Shown here one piece after another: positions 12,155-14,413 of a stretch of DNA of 14,413 nt; positions within the stretch are counted from its first letter, which is position 1, and each line of letters begins with the position of its first letter. The notes under the pieces are model-generated. The model saw only the letters and a list, made by a program, of their open reading frames with translations. It was not told the DNA's origin and ran no database searches. The position numbers and the translations under genes were made by a program. Source of the DNA: Planctomycetota bacterium (GTDB lineage Bacteria > Planctomycetota > Phycisphaerae > UBA1845 > PWPN01); the NCBI GenBank assembly GCA_016209665.1, contig JACQVT010000442.1, forward strand, positions 1 to 14,413. The letters run 5' to 3'.

Positions 12155-14413
12155 CTAATTCAGTGTATGCTCCGGTTTTCGCGTGTCGAAGGAGTTGGGC
12201 CGAACCGGCCCGCCGGCGGGCTGCGTTGCCTCGGAGGCTTCGGAAGTGGGGCGGGAAGCTGCCTCGGCCCGAGACGCAATATACGCCTTCAATTCGTCGC
12301 TGGCGGGAAAATGTTTGGCCAGGGTTTCCAGGGCAACATCCAGCCAGCGAGGATCCTCGACCTGGGCCTCCATCGCCTTGAGGTGCTCGGCCGCCTCAGC
12401 ACCGCGGTTGTGCTCCAGGGCACAGTGAGCGGCCAGCAGGTGCCCGTGGGGATAGTCGGGGGCCAGTTCCAGGCTGCGGGACAACCACTGCGGGAAGCGC
12501 GCGGGGCGGGAGGTCGGCGCCCGACCGATGAACCGCCCGCAGATCTCCGCCAGCCCGTAGCCGACGTTGCGCTTCAGCCTCTCGTCGGTGATGGGTCCGC
12601 CCTCCTGGCGAAGCAGATCGGAGGCGCTGCCCTCGTCGCCGGCGGCCATCAGGTACAGCGCCAACTCTCGCTTCAGCGGCCGGAGTTGCTCCTCGCGCTG
12701 CGCCACCTCGGGCCAGCATTCGATGGCCCGGCGGCAGAGGGCGACAGCCTTGTCGGGCTGGTCTGCGTCGGCGAGGAACTGGTAGCGGGCCTGGTCCAGC
12801 AGACCGTAGGACAGGGCGCCGGGATGGTAAAACCGCAACTTCTGATTCTCGTACAGGCCGACCGCCTCGGCGGCCAATGCGGCGGCCTGGTCGTGCTGGC
12901 CGGCGGCGGCGGCCGCCATCGCCTGCAATCGCAACGTCTCGGGGGCGTAGGGATCAAGCCAGTGGTCCGCGTCCGACGCGGCTTGGGCGGCCGTCACCGC
13001 CTGGCGAAGTGTCTCCATCCGGTGCTCGAAGGAGGAGGGCTCGGCCGCGGCAATCTGCCCGACGGCGGCCTCGAAGTTGACCACGATACCCACCGGCTGG
13101 GGACCCGCCCGCAGCGGAATCCGCAGCAAATCCAGGCGAAGATCGATCGGCTGGTCGCGGCACAAGACCAGCAGCCGCAGGGCGACCGGGGCGTTGAACC
13201 GGTCGCGCTGGAACTCCGCCAGCATCCACTGGCGGGCGGCCTGGACGAACGGTTGCCTGATCGGTTCGAGCCCGACCTCGAGCTTGCGGGCCTCGATCTC
13301 ATTCTTCATCAGCAGAACCTCAGCCATCCATTCGGCCGCCGACGGAGCGCAAGGCATGATGGCCCACACCCGTTGGCCGGCCTGCATGCACTCGGCCAGG
13401 TAGCCGTCGAACTTCTCGATGTCCTGCTGGGCCAGGTTCCTGAGGTTGGTCCGGCTGGCGGGCGGCAACTGATCGCGGCGAGCGAGCATCGTCCGCAACT
13501 GCTCCAGTCGGTGGGCGGCGGCCGCCTGGGCGGCGCCCGTTTCCCGGATCGCGGCAGCCACGATCTCCTGAACGTCGAGTCGATATTGCTGGGCAGTACG
13601 GGCGGTCTGCAAGGCGGCGTCCCACTGTTGCTTCTGCAGGAAGCCATCCAACCGTCCGTCCGCCAGGGCGCCGTCCCAGTCGCGGCGGGCGGCGGTGACG
13701 AACATCATCGCGACGAAAATCACCGCCAACAAGCCGACCGGCCGAAGGCGGTCCGGCAACACCGGCCGTCCCGCGGGCAACGCCGCCTCCTGGCTCAGAC
13801 ACAGGGCCCAGATCAGGGCGATGGTGGTATAGAACACGATCGGCAGGACCGGCATCCGTAAGGCCACGTCGGCGAATTCCTCGACCACGATCGCCAGCAG
13901 ACCGACCATCAGCCCGAGCAGACACCACTTCTCGGCCGGAGCCGTCGCCCGCAGGAAAGCCCGTACTCCCGCCCAGAACGTCAGGCCCAACGACGAGGCC
14001 ATCAGGGCGAACCCGATCGCCCCCAGGTCGGCCAGGATTTCGAGCCATTCGCTGTGGGCGTGGCCGACCAAGCCGGCGTTGAATGCGGTCGGATCCTTCT
14101 CGACGTCGGGGCGGTCGCCCTCCCGGCGGGGCACGGACGCCATCTGCTGGGCGAGCAGGAAGTAGGAGCCTTGGCCGTGGCCGGCCAGCGGCTTGGCGAA
14201 GAACAGATCCTGGGCGTACTGCCAGGTGTGCAGCCGCAGCCGCAACGATGCGCCGCGGCCGCCCGCGCCCACCGCCTGCTGCGACTTCAGCCACGGCCGG
14301 CCGACCAGCAGAACCGCCAGCAAGCCGGTCGCGATCGCCACGAGCACGACGGACCGGCGATACGAGGACGGTACGGCCCGCACCACGATAAGCACCAGCC
14401 CGGCGGCCAAGGC
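12155..14413 (-). CDS. O-antigen ligase/polymerase-like membrane protein with long soluble C-terminal region (5' end outside window)
   Basis: At least 752 residues; the frame is open through the right edge, so the N-terminal helices are missing. The visible start has two hydrophobic segments, then a periplasmic loop with R-rich RLRLHTW and AGHGQGSYF (77-84 counted from the TTG at 14410), and VGHAHSEWLEILADLGAIGF (116-133). This combination is the Wzy_C/WaaL signature (PF04932) of enzymes that join or polymerise undecaprenyl-linked glycans. Three more helices follow (about 162-205, 224-240). The remaining roughly 510 residues are soluble, helical and Ala-rich, with TPR-like pairs (ALYLMAAGDEGSASDLLRQE; ALEHNRGAEAAEHLKAME), presumably periplasmic. 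The same layout of Wzy_C plus TPR tail is known in Planctomycetota and others. It precedes murJ on the same strand, and both use polyprenyl-linked glycans. Confidence 0.85.
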   Translation of the reverse strand, partial: ALAAGLVLIVVRAVPSSYRRSVVLVAIATGLLAVLLVGRPWLKSQQAVGAGGRGASLRLRLHTWQYAQDLFFAKPLAGHGQGSYFLLAQQMASVPRREGDRPDVEKDPTAFNAGLVGHAHSEWLEILADLGAIGFALMASSLGLTFWAGVRAFLRATAPAEKWCLLGLMVGLLAIVVEEFADVALRMPVLPIVFYTTIALIWALCLSQEAALPAGRPVLPDRLRPVGLLAVIFVAMMFVTAARRDWDGALADGRLDGFLQKQQWDAALQTARTAQQYRLDVQEIVAAAIRETGAAQAAAAHRLEQLRTMLARRDQLPPASRTNLRNLAQQDIEKFDGYLAECMQAGQRVWAIMPCAPSAAEWMAEVLLMKNEIEARKLEVGLEPIRQPFVQAARQWMLAEFQRDRFNAPVALRLLVLCRDQPIDLRLDLLRIPLRAGPQPVGIVVNFEAAVGQIAAAEPSSFEHRMETLRQAVTAAQAASDADHWLDPYAPETLRLQAMAAAAAGQHDQAAALAAEAVGLYENQKLRFYHPGALSYGLLDQARYQFLADADQPDKAVALCRRAIECWPEVAQREEQLRPLKRELALYLMAAGDEGSASDLLRQEGGPITDERLKRNVGYGLAEICGRFIGRAPTSRPARFPQWLSRSLELAPDYPHGHLLAAHCALEHNRGAEAAEHLKAMEAQVEDPRWLDVALETLAKHFPASDELKAYIASRAEAASRPTSEASEATQPAGGPVRPNSFDTRKPEHTLN

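Noticed and set aside
11987..13861. Long plus-strand open frame (over 600 codons) opposite the O-antigen ligase-like gene
   Set aside because: It is the antisense shadow of a gene with clear family motifs, has no recognisable domain, and long antisense frames are expected at this GC content.

Overview
The window is about 65-70% GC by eye and reads like the chromosome of a Planctomycetota-type bacterium, possibly Phycisphaerae or a relative. This is inferred from the gene mix: a DUF1080 lipoprotein, a Tat-exported GH29 protein, a PEP-CTERM protein, remnants of Gfo/Idh/MocA and GH127-like genes, two-component regulators with divergent architecture, and many short palindromic repeats between genes. 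No rRNA, tRNA, CRISPR array or complete insertion sequence was seen.

Layout. Positions 1-1301: a two-component pair, a histidine kinase cut by the left edge and a RegA/ActR-type response regulator overlapping it. Positions 1356-2009, minus strand: a receiver-like protein that has lost the phosphorylation residues and carries a C-terminal cysteine cluster. Positions 2010-2800: palindromic repeats and an MFS transporter pseudogene with an internal deletion. Positions 2903-3799: a cation diffusion facilitator, followed within 10 bp by a small mobile element. Positions 4007-5353: a membrane-bound diguanylate cyclase. Positions 5500-6327: a P-loop sugar/nucleoside-type kinase. Positions 6329-6611: two converging gene tails without bodies. 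Positions 6590-8962: a divergently transcribed pair, DUF1080 lipoprotein and GH29 protein, with a DUF2442 gene behind the latter. Positions 9125-9967: a secreted PEP-CTERM protein with a good promoter. Positions 10090-14413, minus strand: MurJ, preceded by an O-antigen ligase/polymerase-like membrane protein with a long soluble tail that runs off the right edge.

Functional themes are signalling (kinase, regulators, c-di-GMP), envelope and polysaccharide work (MurJ, O-antigen ligase-like protein, PEP-CTERM protein) and secreted glycan degradation (GH29, DUF1080). Apart from the kinase-regulator pair and perhaps GH29-DUF2442, genes stand alone and are separated by rearrangement scars.

The most notable object is a 67-bp element present twice in opposite orientations (2132-2198 and 3810-3876). 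The copies differ at one base. Each is flanked by its own 5-bp direct repeat (GCGAC or GCAAC), as expected of target-site duplications. All but one base of the element is accounted for by a closing stem and three hairpins in a row, a cloverleaf. It looks like a very small non-autonomous transposable element. A second, larger nested palindrome lies upstream of murJ.
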